Under the pieces are notes generated by a model. That model had not been told where the DNA came from, searched no databases, and was given only the letters and a program-made list of their open reading frames with translations. This document shows positions 1 through 5,365 of a DNA stretch of 5,365 bases, piece after piece. Source of the DNA: an uncultured Sulfurovum sp. GTDB taxonomy: Bacteria; Campylobacterota; Campylobacteria; Campylobacterales; Sulfurovaceae. Location of the stretch: the NCBI GenBank assembly GCA_947311605.1, contig CAMZLC010000076.1:1-5365 (forward strand). Direction: 5' to 3'. A program made the position numbers and the translations under genes. Positions within the stretch are counted from its first letter, which is position 1; the number at the start of each line of letters is the position of its first letter.

Positions 1-233
1 CTATCATCTATTTTTATATCCATTGATATCTTAGATGTGGGTATACAACTATTCCTGATGAATCGTATCCCAATGGCAAAGCGCGTGCGCTCGACCACAT
101 TCACAAAGTATCATCGATTCACCTACGGGTGAACCTCAAATACTTTGCAAACACCCATGCACTAAGCCTTTGCAGAATCTTAGGCGATTCTAATGCATAG
201 ATTGGGTTCAATGGATATAAAAATAGATGATAG
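1..233. repeat. 233-bp structured element bounded by a perfect 26-bp inverted repeat (MITE-like or structured RNA)
   Basis: Bases 1-26 are the exact reverse complement of 208-233, and the repeat could extend past the left edge of the window. The 181 bp between the arms contain more pairing: 104-111 with 140-147, enclosing a 6-bp hairpin (118-123/128-133) with a TACG loop; 153-156 with 204-207 and 157-161 with 194-198, enclosing 174-179/186-191; and 35-40 with 95-100. The 153-207 arm directly abuts the terminal stem. A GC palindrome sits at 81-90. No convincing protein gene is present. Terminal repeats around a non-coding core fit a MITE, while the nested arms fit a folded RNA. No target-site duplication can be judged because the left flank is missing. 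The inverted repeat itself is certain; its nature is not. Confidence 0.8.
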
Positions 234-235
234 AG

Positions 236-270
236 TGATCATGCGCCGCACATATGGCGGTGCATGATCA
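236..270. terminator. Strong stem-loop just downstream of the binding-protein gene
   Basis: Bases 236-249 pair with 257-270 to form a 14-bp stem with a 7-base loop. Thirteen pairs are Watson-Crick; the pair 245/261 is G-U in plus-strand RNA but an A-C mismatch in minus-strand RNA. It lies 8 bp past the minus-strand stop codon at 278-280. Read on the minus strand, a T-rich stretch (T5) follows only after about 15 bases, so it is an imperfect terminator for the binding-protein gene. It may instead protect the transcript's 3' end or belong to a plus-strand transcript. Confidence 0.5.
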
Positions 271-297
271 ACAATGATTATGGCATCATTGTTTTTT
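270..297 (+). terminator. Rho-independent terminator candidate reading plus strand, overlapping the 3' end of the binding-protein gene
   Basis: A 9-bp perfect stem (270-278 with 285-293) with a 6-base loop runs into a run of six T (292-297) on the plus strand. It would stop transcripts arriving from the left, such as one covering the 1-233 element, just inside the convergent gene. On the minus strand the hairpin spans the stop codon and has no T-run after it. The T-run is also coding sequence (Glu-Lys-Thr codons), so chance is possible. Confidence 0.4.
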
Positions 298-1423
298 CTA
301 CTTTGACCTCACCGTTATGTACACCAATGATGGCGATAGGTTTCTTGGGAACCCTTGTGGCTGTCTTGAAGGATATTTTGCCTGTTACCGCCTGATAGTC
401 AGCATCGTCAAGTGCCCCTTTGATCTTTTTGGGATCGGCAGAGTTTGCTCTTTTTATAGCATCGATAGCCAGTCCTACCGCATCATAGCCAAGAGCTGCA
501 AAGGCATTTTCTGGTGCGATGCCATACTCTTTTTTATAATCTTCATTAAACTTGACAACTTCGGGTCTGCTGTCCCCTCTAAATGTATGGGTTGAGTAGT
601 AGATATCACTGGCATACTTTTTGCCAGGTACTGTGATGATAAGGTCGGTATCAAATCCATCTCCGCTCAAGATAGGAGCCGTAATACCGCTCTGTCTGAT
701 CTGCTTGACAATCACACCCGCCTCATCCGGACCGGCAGAGACAAAGATGGCATCAGGCTTCGGCGATGTATTCTCCAGGCGTGTTACCTGAGCAGAGTAG
801 TCTTTATCGCCTGTCATGAAGAAATCTTCCAAAACGATATTTAAGCCATTGGCTTTGGCTTTTTTCTTGTAGAACTTGGAGAGTGCTTTGGTAAAGTCCA
901 TGCCGTTGTCCGTCCATACGGCAATGTTCTTAGCGTGCAGCACATCTTTGGTGAAGTCAGCAGTAGCATAGGCTTGCCCATCATCTCCATAGGCAACCAT
1001 AAAGAGATAATCTCCCACCATCGCAGGAAGGGTGGGGAGTGTTGCCCCAGAGGTAATGAAGGGAATCTTCTTCTTTTGAAACAGTGGAGCAGAAGGCAGA
1101 ACAAACGAGGGGTCGCTGTGCCCTATGCCGACAACCACGCCCTGACTGAGCAGTTTTTTTGCTCCCAAAACAGACTCTTTTTGATCCGTTTTCGCATCTA
1201 CTGCAATGATCTCAATCTGTCTGCCGTCCAAAACACCTCCGGACTTGTTGGCAAGTTTGGCTGCCAGCTTGGCACCTCTTAGCGATGGTGCATCGATAGA
1301 GGACATGCCTCCCGTGACACTATATAGTGCTCCTATTTTCACAGGTTCTTTGGCGAATGCCGAGGTCGTTAATAGTGCAACACCCAAGGCGGATACCAAC
1401 CCTTTTATGACTTGACGCTTCAT
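278..1423 (-). CDS. Periplasmic substrate-binding protein of a branched-chain amino acid/amide-type ABC transporter
   Basis: This 381-residue protein belongs to the periplasmic-binding-protein type 1 family (Peripla_BP_6, LivJ/LivK/UrtA-like), which captures amino acids, urea, short amides or related ligands for a HAAT-type ABC transporter. A Sec signal peptide is clear: basic start MKRQVIKG, hydrophobic core, cleavage after Ala24 (SAFA/KEP). The mature protein opens with the family motif KIGALYSVTGG, and ligand-loop segments GHSDPS (101-106) and ITSGAT (123-128) follow. Length is normal for the family. I chose the ATG at 1423 because AAAGGAG lies 6 bases upstream; a TTG six bases earlier would overlap that spacer. 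It has its own strong promoter, so it is probably transcribed separately from the upstream hydrolase gene. No permease or ATPase gene is in the window. Family is secure; ligand unknown, plausibly an amide or amine given the neighbours. Confidence 0.93.
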   Translation of the reverse strand: MKRQVIKGLVSALGVALLTTSAFAKEPVKIGALYSVTGGMSSIDAPSLRGAKLAAKLANKSGGVLDGRQIEIIAVDAKTDQKESVLGAKKLLSQGVVVGIGHSDPSFVLPSAPLFQKKKIPFITSGATLPTLPAMVGDYLFMVAYGDDGQAYATADFTKDVLHAKNIAVWTDNGMDFTKALSKFYKKKAKANGLNIVLEDFFMTGDKDYSAQVTRLENTSPKPDAIFVSAGPDEAGVIVKQIRQSGITAPILSGDGFDTDLIITVPGKKYASDIYYSTHTFRGDSRPEVVKFNEDYKKEYGIAPENAFAALGYDAVGLAIDAIKRANSADPKKIKGALDDADYQAVTGKISFKTATRVPKKPIAIIGVHNGEVKVEKTMMP

Positions 1424-1429
1424 GTACAA

Positions 1430-1436
1430 CTCCTTT
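1430..1436 (-). promoter_or_regulatory. Ribosome binding site of the binding-protein gene (decides start)
   Basis: AAAGGAG on the minus strand, six bases before ATG at 1421-1423. The same SD-to-ATG distance is seen for the glutamine-synthetase-like gene. It argues against the in-frame TTG at 1427-1429, which would leave no spacer. Confidence 0.85.
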
Positions 1437-1455
1437 TCTTTAAAATATGAAGATA

Positions 1456-1484
1456 AGTATAGCAGAAAGGGTATTTTTTTTCAA
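1456..1484 (-). promoter_or_regulatory. Sigma70-type promoter with extended -10 for the binding-protein gene
   Basis: On the minus strand TTGAAA (1479-1484) and TATACT (1456-1461) are separated by exactly 17 bases, and TGC immediately precedes the -10, giving an extended -10. The spacer starts with an A-run. The implied start site near 1449 gives a 5' leader of about 25 nt. This is the best promoter in the window. Confidence 0.75.
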
Positions 1485-1506
1485 TAAAACTTTCATAATA
1501 ATTGTA

Positions 1507-1536
1507 TAAAAATCATCCATACTATAACTATGATGA
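1507..1536 (-). terminator. Weak Rho-independent terminator after the hydrolase gene
   Basis: On the minus strand TCATC-ATA (1529-1536) pairs with TAT-G-GATGA (1513-1521), forming an 8-bp AT-rich stem with one bulged G, followed at once by T5 (1508-1512). A second small palindrome, TTTATA-gtc-TATAAA, overlaps the stop codon. It would close the two-gene operon before the promoter at 1456-1484. Stem stability is low. Confidence 0.4.
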
Positions 1537-1546
1537 AGTTTATAGA

Positions 1547-2197
1547 CTATAAATGCTGCATTTCAGACAACAGCTGGCCTGTTGTGATTTGTCTACAGTA
1601 TCCCTTGATGTGTCCCAGTGACTGCTCATGCCTCTCTCGGCTATAAGTAGTACATGCATCTGTAGCAAGTGTCACGAGATAGCCTAGATCACAGGCATCC
1701 CTGACAGCAGAGCTGATACACTGATCAGTCAGGAGTCCACATATGATCAATGACTTGACATCAAGATTACCCAGAATATAGTGAATGTTTGTCGATATAA
1801 ATGGGCTTGAGGAGCTTTTTTTGAACACCATCTCGTCATCTGTGGGCTTCATCTCATCTGCAACTTTGCCGTCAGGTGAACCTTTGGGGATATTAAATCC
1901 ACTGATTTTATAGTCCAAGCTTCTGTCTCTGCCGTCTACCGTAAGACTCTCTATAACTGTATAGAGTGGCTCTATGTTGGCATCTCTTGCTGCCTGTTGT
2001 AGTTTTGTCATGTTGGGAAGTGCGGTTGAGTGTAAAGCATGAAAGAAGTAGTGATACTTCTCTTTCGCCTCTGCGGCACACAGTCCTTCGGCTTGATACT
2101 GTCCTCCATCCGGGTAGACATTGTAGTGCTGCACATCGATAAAGAGGATGGCGGTGGCACCTTTAATGATCGGTATCTCTCTACTTAGATTTTGCAT
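1547..2197 (-). CDS. Isochorismatase-family cysteine hydrolase (probable amidohydrolase)
   Basis: A 216-residue cytoplasmic enzyme of the isochorismatase/nicotinamidase superfamily, whose Asp-Lys-Cys triad hydrolyses amides, ureides or similar bonds. The triad is visible: Asp21 in ILFIDVQ, Lys127 in FKKSSSSPF, and Cys160 in GLLTDQCISSAVRDA, with the preceding G-L-L-T segment matching the usual cis-peptide oxyanion region. It is longer than typical members (about 180-190 residues) because of an insertion at roughly residues 24-60, after the Asp motif, rich in Tyr, His and Ala. The start ATG lies one base after the stop of the upstream ligase gene (TGA-G-ATG), with GGAGAAG inside the end of that gene, so the two are translationally coupled. 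Relatives include N-carbamoylsarcosine amidase, biuret hydrolase and RutB, but no residue here fixes the substrate. The pairing suggests it processes an amide made by, or feeding, the ligase. Confidence 0.92.
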   Translation of the reverse strand: MQNLSREIPIIKGATAILFIDVQHYNVYPDGGQYQAEGLCAAEAKEKYHYFFHALHSTALPNMTKLQQAARDANIEPLYTVIESLTVDGRDRSLDYKISGFNIPKGSPDGKVADEMKPTDDEMVFKKSSSSPFISTNIHYILGNLDVKSLIICGLLTDQCISSAVRDACDLGYLVTLATDACTTYSRERHEQSLGHIKGYCRQITTGQLLSEMQHL

Positions 2198-2198
2198 C

Positions 2199-3539
2199 TC
2201 AAAACTTCTCCAGCATGATCTCTACCTCTTCTTCCAGTGTGGCATTTTTGAGTGCATCCCACTCAAACTCCTTGACCCCAACATAGGATTTAGCAAGAGC
2301 CTCCCCCATGGAGCTGAGTATCGTGTCATCACCTTTGAGGTAGTCCAAGGCCTCTCCAAGACTTTTTGGGAGGGGCTCAACCCATCTGCTCATGCATTCG
2401 CTGCTATCGAGGTAGCCAGGGTCTATGGTGGTCTCCTCCGGCAGTGTCATCTCCTGCTCGATCCCATCGATACCACAGGCTATCAGTGCACCCAGAGCCA
2501 GATAGGGGTTGGCTGAGGCATCGCTTATTTTGAGCTCAAATCTCTGTGCCGCTGTCTGCGATCCGTTTTTGGAGACCCGTATGGCAGCCTCTCTGTTGTA
2601 GTATCCCCAGGAGACAAATGCCCCTGCCCAAAAGTGTGGTATCACCCTTCGGTATGAGTTGGTGCTTGGTATGGTGACAGCACAGAGTGCCTTGAGATGA
2701 TGCATGACACCCGCCACAAACGCAGAAGCAGTCTCAGTGATACCATTTTCAGCGCTTGTGTCACCACTGATATTCTTACCCTCTCTCCAGAGTGAAAAGT
2801 TCAGATGCGTACCATTCCCCCCTGCATCCTCAAATATCTTTGGCATAAATGAAGCAACAAGCCCATGTCTGGATGCTATGGCTCTGACTGTTTCTCTGTA
2901 TGTTATCTGATTGTCTGCCGAGCTCAAGGCGTCGCTATATTTGATATTGAACTCATGCTGTCCGGGACCTGATTCGCTATAGTAGCTTTCCACCTCAAGA
3001 CCTTGGCTTGTCATGCTCTCTTCCAGATCCAATATCATCTGATCATATACATTGAGAGGCGAGGTCATCGCAAAAGAGGTATGGTCGCTTTTGATGATCT
3101 TCCCCCCTTCCTCTTTTTTTAGTAGATAGAATTCGTTCTCAAAGACACTTTTAAGCTCCAGACCCAAGTTCGCCAGCCTCTCTATCTGCCTCTTCAAATA
3201 GTCCCTCGGACAGTTTGGCCATGGCGCAAGAGTACCAAGACTTTTCATATCACCTATCATCGATGCCTGCCCCTTGGCAAAAGACAGCACCTTGAGTGTA
3301 CTGGGATCAGGCACTAGTGTGACCTCGCCAACAGGAGAGAGACCCGCATTTGGGGCTACTGCATCATACATAACAGGAAGTCCCATCTGTGCTTTGGCTA
3401 TCTTGACGCCTACATGGAGCGTATCATCAAGATACCCTATATGTACGCTTTTTGCCCGGATAATATTTGCATTGTCACACCACAATACCCTGACAAATTT
3501 AATATTTTTCTCTTGTAGGTTATAGAACAGACTACCCAT
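2199..3539 (-). CDS. Glutamine-synthetase-family ligase, divergent (probable gamma-glutamyl-amine type)
   Basis: A 446-residue protein with the full GS type I fold: an N-terminal beta-grasp part (about 1-95) and a catalytic domain (about 105-446). Metal and substrate motifs are present: ENEF (Glu134, Glu136), ESGPGQHEF (Glu189, Glu196), GGNGTHLNFSL (His245), NSYRR (Arg298), NREAAIR (Arg316, Arg321), RFEL (Glu335) and SANPYLALGAL. It should use ATP to activate the glutamate gamma-carboxyl and join it to an amine. However, the FDGSS loop carrying ammonia-binding Asp50 is absent, the flap residue Glu327 of classical GS is Trp304 (PHFWAG), and the Arg359 position is Lys337. There is also no NLYDLP adenylylation site. 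This resembles PuuA/FluG-type ligases, so it is unlikely to be the cell's main GS. ATG at 3537-3539 has AGGAG six bases upstream. It is first in an operon with the cysteine hydrolase. Confidence 0.93.
   Translation of the reverse strand: MGSLFYNLQEKNIKFVRVLWCDNANIIRAKSVHIGYLDDTLHVGVKIAKAQMGLPVMYDAVAPNAGLSPVGEVTLVPDPSTLKVLSFAKGQASMIGDMKSLGTLAPWPNCPRDYLKRQIERLANLGLELKSVFENEFYLLKKEEGGKIIKSDHTSFAMTSPLNVYDQMILDLEESMTSQGLEVESYYSESGPGQHEFNIKYSDALSSADNQITYRETVRAIASRHGLVASFMPKIFEDAGGNGTHLNFSLWREGKNISGDTSAENGITETASAFVAGVMHHLKALCAVTIPSTNSYRRVIPHFWAGAFVSWGYYNREAAIRVSKNGSQTAAQRFELKISDASANPYLALGALIACGIDGIEQEMTLPEETTIDPGYLDSSECMSRWVEPLPKSLGEALDYLKGDDTILSSMGEALAKSYVGVKEFEWDALKNATLEEEVEIMLEKF
2205..2211 (-). 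promoter_or_regulatory. Ribosome binding site of the hydrolase gene, inside the end of the upstream gene
   Basis: GGAGAAG on the minus strand lies within the last codons of the ligase gene. GGAG is ten bases before the ATG at 2195-2197, a slightly long spacing. The stop TGA (2199-2201) sits between SD and start, the arrangement expected for coupling by terminating ribosomes. Confidence 0.6.
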
Positions 3540-3545
3540 TTTTAA

Positions 3546-3550
3546 CTCCT
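3546..3550 (-). promoter_or_regulatory. Ribosome binding site of the GS-like gene
   Basis: AGGAG on the minus strand followed by the six-base spacer TTAAAA and ATG at 3537-3539. It supports the chosen start. Confidence 0.85.
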
Positions 3551-3556
3551 GATAAT

Positions 3557-3585
3557 TTTATAATAGAATGTTTGTACACTTGTAA
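3557..3585 (-). promoter_or_regulatory. Candidate promoter of the GS-like/hydrolase operon
   Basis: On the minus strand TATAAA (3557-3562) matches the -10 consensus at five of six positions. Seventeen bases upstream is TTACAA (3580-3585), a poor -35, which is common for Campylobacterota sigma70 promoters. The leader would be only about 10-15 nt, just enough for the AGGAG. No operator is recognised. Confidence 0.45.
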
Positions 3586-3622
3586 TGCAACAATTTTAAC
3601 ATAAATGGAAATAGAAAGAGAT

Positions 3623-3678
3623 AAAAAAGGTGTTTTTGCTACAAATAATTTTGCAAGCAGAAGTGGTACTCCACTGCT
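3623..3678 (-). terminator. Weak terminator candidate after dnaX, in the 156-bp gap 3540-3695
   Basis: On the minus strand an 8-bp stem with a 3-base bulge (3671-3678 with 3656-3659 and 3663-3666, loop 3667-3670) lies about 18 bp past the dnaX stop. The first T-run, T6 at 3623-3628, comes 27 bases further on, after an AT-rich stretch with only weak pairing. This is not a classic terminator, so read-through from dnaX is possible. The rest of the gap holds the operon promoter and a doubtful plus-strand 40-codon frame. Confidence 0.25.
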
Positions 3679-3695
3679 GACCATAAGAGAATATA

Positions 3696-5365
3696 TCAAC
3701 TGTTTCTTCGAATTCTCACCTTTTTAGGATCAAAGAGGGCGATCATCTCTTGAACCATAGGCTCCTTGAGGAGCTCTGAGGGGTCTTTCTCCTTGGCAGC
3801 CTCTGTGTCGCCTGCCTCCGGAGCGATACAGGAGCTTTTCATTGCTGCCTCCATCTCTTCCGGAGCACTATCTGTGCCTGTATCAACTACTTTTTTTTTA
3901 GGCTTCTCGGAGGGAATATTGATAATCTTTGTTTCGAAGCCAAAGAGCTCTTGCACAAACATCTTGATGATGCTCCAGTGGTTGATCAGCATTTTTTTAT
4001 CCTCATCTGCGGCGGTGGAGTGCCAGGTAAGGGCATGGTTTTGAAAACTTTCGTAGCTGATATTGCTACCGAAGCACTCCCCTAGGTCATAATCTCTGTC
4101 ATAGATTTTTTTCACCAGTGACTTAAATTTGAGGGCACCGGTATCTATGTTGCCTGCTGTGCTTTGGGGCGCTGTATCTGGGGCAAGGCTCTCTTGAGGA
4201 TTTACTTCTGGAAGAGCGGCTACGTGTTCCTCTTTCGCGGGGAGTGTTTCGGGTGCTTTTTCCAGTGTCACTGCTTGAGGTATCGCTTTCTCTTTTGTCT
4301 TTGCCTGTACGGGTACATCTGTGACAGAGGAGTCAGATTCTGTCTCTATTTCCGGGATCTCCACCTCTTTTTCGGGTGCCTTGACCTCTACGCCTGAGAG
4401 CTCTTTTTGAAGGGTGCGTATCATGTCATCGATGTCACGAGCCGAAAGCGCCTCTATCATCTTGAAAAGTGTCAGCGAGAGTACGAACTCCCCTTCGCTT
4501 CCCAGTGCCAAGAGTTCTTTGGCATCTGCCAGTACCCTGAAAAAACGATCGATGATCAGCGGCACGAATCTACCATCCTTGGCAAAGAGCAACTCTTTGA
4601 GGTAGAGGGTGAGTTCGTCAATGACCATCTCAGATTCGTAGGCGGAGGCAAGGGTAATAAATTCGAGAACCTTAGATTCGTTTTTGGCCAACAGATGGTT
4701 AAGGAGGTCGTTAAGCAAAGAGGGCTCTATGATACCCAGCATATTCGTCACTGTTGCCATATCTACATGGTTTTTGGAATAGACAATGGCCTGATCCATC
4801 AGGGTGAGGGAGTCTCTAAGGCTGCCAGCACCACTTCTGGCGAGTACATCCAGCGCCTCTCTTTCATAGGTGATATGCTCTTTGTTTAGAATGCTCTCTA
4901 GGTGGTTTAGCACCAGTTTCTGTGGAATTTTTTTGAACCTGAAATGCTGCGTTCTGGAGAGTATCGTGGCAGGCAGTTTGAGCGGATCGGTGGTAGCAAG
5001 AATAAATTTAACAAAATCGGGCGGTTCTTCGAGTGTTTTGAGTAGCGCATTGAAAGCCTGTGTAGTCAGCATATGCACTTCATCGATAATAAAAATCTTG
5101 TAGCGTCCGATACCAGGTCTGTATTTGGTATGTTCGATCAGTTCCTTGATGTCATCAATACCACGGTTGGAAGCAGCATCCATCTCGATGATATCCATAT
5201 GTCTGCTCTCGTTGGCCATACTACAGTTGTCACAGTGGTTGCAGGGGTGCGAGGAGGCGCCCTCTTCACAGAGCAGAGCCTTGGCAAAGATCCTGGCTGT
5301 AGAGGTTTTCCCGCTGCCTCGGAGTCCGGAAAATAGATAGGCGTGAGAGAGCCTGTCGCCATCCA
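3696..5365 (-). CDS. dnaX: DNA polymerase III gamma/tau subunit (clamp loader ATPase), N-terminus cut by the window edge
   Basis: The frame stays open to the right edge (555 residues seen, about 30 missing by comparison with E. coli), so Met at 5219 is internal, not the start. DnaX is the AAA+ motor that loads the sliding clamp and, in its tau form, links polymerase cores. Visible in order (residues from the edge): HAYLFSG with Walker A GLRGSGKTS (13-21); a zinc module of four Cys (32, 41, 44, 47); Walker B IIDEVHML (92-99); sensor 1 ATTD; arginine-finger region SRTQHFRF; sensor 2 GSLRDSL; the helical collar domain; an acidic, Pro/Glu/Ala-rich linker (about 329-407); a folded C-terminal domain (about 410-484); and a tail ending EPMVQEMIALFDPKK. 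An A9 run encodes Lys489-491, between that domain and the tail. Sequence in the AAA+ core is typically epsilonproteobacterial. Confidence 0.98.
   Translation of the reverse strand, partial: DGDRLSHAYLFSGLRGSGKTSTARIFAKALLCEEGASSHPCNHCDNCSMANESRHMDIIEMDAASNRGIDDIKELIEHTKYRPGIGRYKIFIIDEVHMLTTQAFNALLKTLEEPPDFVKFILATTDPLKLPATILSRTQHFRFKKIPQKLVLNHLESILNKEHITYEREALDVLARSGAGSLRDSLTLMDQAIVYSKNHVDMATVTNMLGIIEPSLLNDLLNHLLAKNESKVLEFITLASAYESEMVIDELTLYLKELLFAKDGRFVPLIIDRFFRVLADAKELLALGSEGEFVLSLTLFKMIEALSARDIDDMIRTLQKELSGVEVKAPEKEVEIPEIETESDSSVTDVPVQAKTKEKAIPQAVTLEKAPETLPAKEEHVAALPEVNPQESLAPDTAPQSTAGNIDTGALKFKSLVKKIYDRDYDLGECFGSNISYESFQNHALTWHSTAADEDKKMLINHWSIIKMFVQELFGFETKIINIPSEKPKKKVVDTGTDSAPEEMEAAMKSSCIAPEAGDTEAAKEKDPSELLKEPMVQEMIALFDPKKVRIRRNS
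3883..3899 (-). other. A9 slippery run in dnaX with immediate stops in both shifted frames
   Basis: On the minus strand nine consecutive A (3891-3899) encode Lys-Lys-Lys in frame and are followed by GTAGTTGAT. One extra A (or a -1 ribosomal shift) gives Ser-Ser then TGA (3883-3885). One lost A (or +1) gives TAG at once (3887-3889). Either event removes the last 64 residues of DnaX. The layout recalls the A9 slippage site known in Thermus thermophilus dnaX. Downstream pairing is weak (GGCAC/GTGCT around an AGATA loop), and no clear internal SD is seen upstream. Use of the site is inferred, not shown. Confidence 0.4.

Noticed and set aside
55..61. CTGATGA resembling a hammerhead ribozyme core
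   Set aside because: No GAAA box after a stem II and no suitable cleavage triplet or stem III arrangement is found around it.
1..132. Open plus-strand frame entering from the left edge, ending MAKRVRSTTFTKYHRFTYG before TGA at 130-132
   Set aside because: It runs through the inverted repeat and hairpins and matches nothing I recognise. With only 43 codons visible, chance is likely; the sequence to the left would settle it.
205..212. GGTTCAAT resembling a tRNA T-loop
   Set aside because: The flanking bases do not form a T-stem, and no acceptor or anticodon arms can be built around it.
1..233. Integron attC site or CRISPR array
   Set aside because: No GTTRRRY/RYYYAAC core pair is seen at the arms, and there are no regularly spaced direct repeats.
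1427..1429. TTG as an upstream start for the binding protein
   Set aside because: It directly abuts AAAGGAG with no spacer, while the ATG six bases later has ideal spacing and gives a standard signal peptide.
4407..4889. Plus-strand open frame of 160 codons opposite dnaX
   Set aside because: It is antisense to the well-conserved AAA+/collar coding region, has no recognisable motif, and is best explained by codon bias of dnaX.
5138..5362. Minus-strand frame of 74 codons at the right edge, and Met at 5219 as a possible start of the DnaX protein
   Set aside because: The other frame is open to the edge and encodes the DnaX Walker A and zinc-module cysteines upstream of 5219, so the Met is internal and the 74-codon frame is a shadow.

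Overview
The window looks like chromosomal DNA of a Campylobacterota (epsilonproteobacterial) species, probably a free-living Sulfurovum/Sulfurimonas-type organism. This is inferred mainly from the DnaX protein, whose AAA+ core closely resembles Helicobacter/Campylobacter DnaX as I remember them, and from the moderate AT-rich composition. Species-level placement is a guess.

All four protein genes lie on the minus strand, so the window reads right to left. First (3696-5365) is the 3' part of dnaX, the clamp-loader gamma/tau subunit; its first ~30 codons lie beyond the right edge. A 156-bp gap (3540-3695) holds a weak terminator candidate and a promoter for the next unit. That unit is a two-gene, translationally coupled operon: a divergent glutamine-synthetase-family ligase (2199-3539), then an isochorismatase-family cysteine hydrolase (1547-2197). 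A weak terminator and a very good sigma70-type promoter with an extended -10 (1456-1484) separate it from a secreted branched-chain-amino-acid/amide-type ABC substrate-binding protein (278-1423). No permease or ATPase gene is visible.

The left 277 bp hold no convincing gene but are heavily structured. A 233-bp element is bounded by a perfect 26-bp inverted repeat and contains further nested hairpins. Two tandem hairpins and a T-run follow it, overlapping the 3' end of the binding-protein gene. It could be a MITE-like element or a structured RNA. Hints such as a UACG tetraloop, a G-U pair and the T-run favour RNA made from the plus strand.

Together the middle genes suggest scavenging of an organic nitrogen compound: a periplasmic receptor, a ligase that would gamma-glutamylate an amine, and an amidohydrolase. 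The ligase lacks residues that canonical glutamine synthetase uses for ammonia, so amine activation is likelier than ammonia assimilation. The substrate is unknown. A second point of interest is an A9 run in dnaX with stop codons immediately downstream in both shifted frames, which could yield a second, shorter DnaX form.
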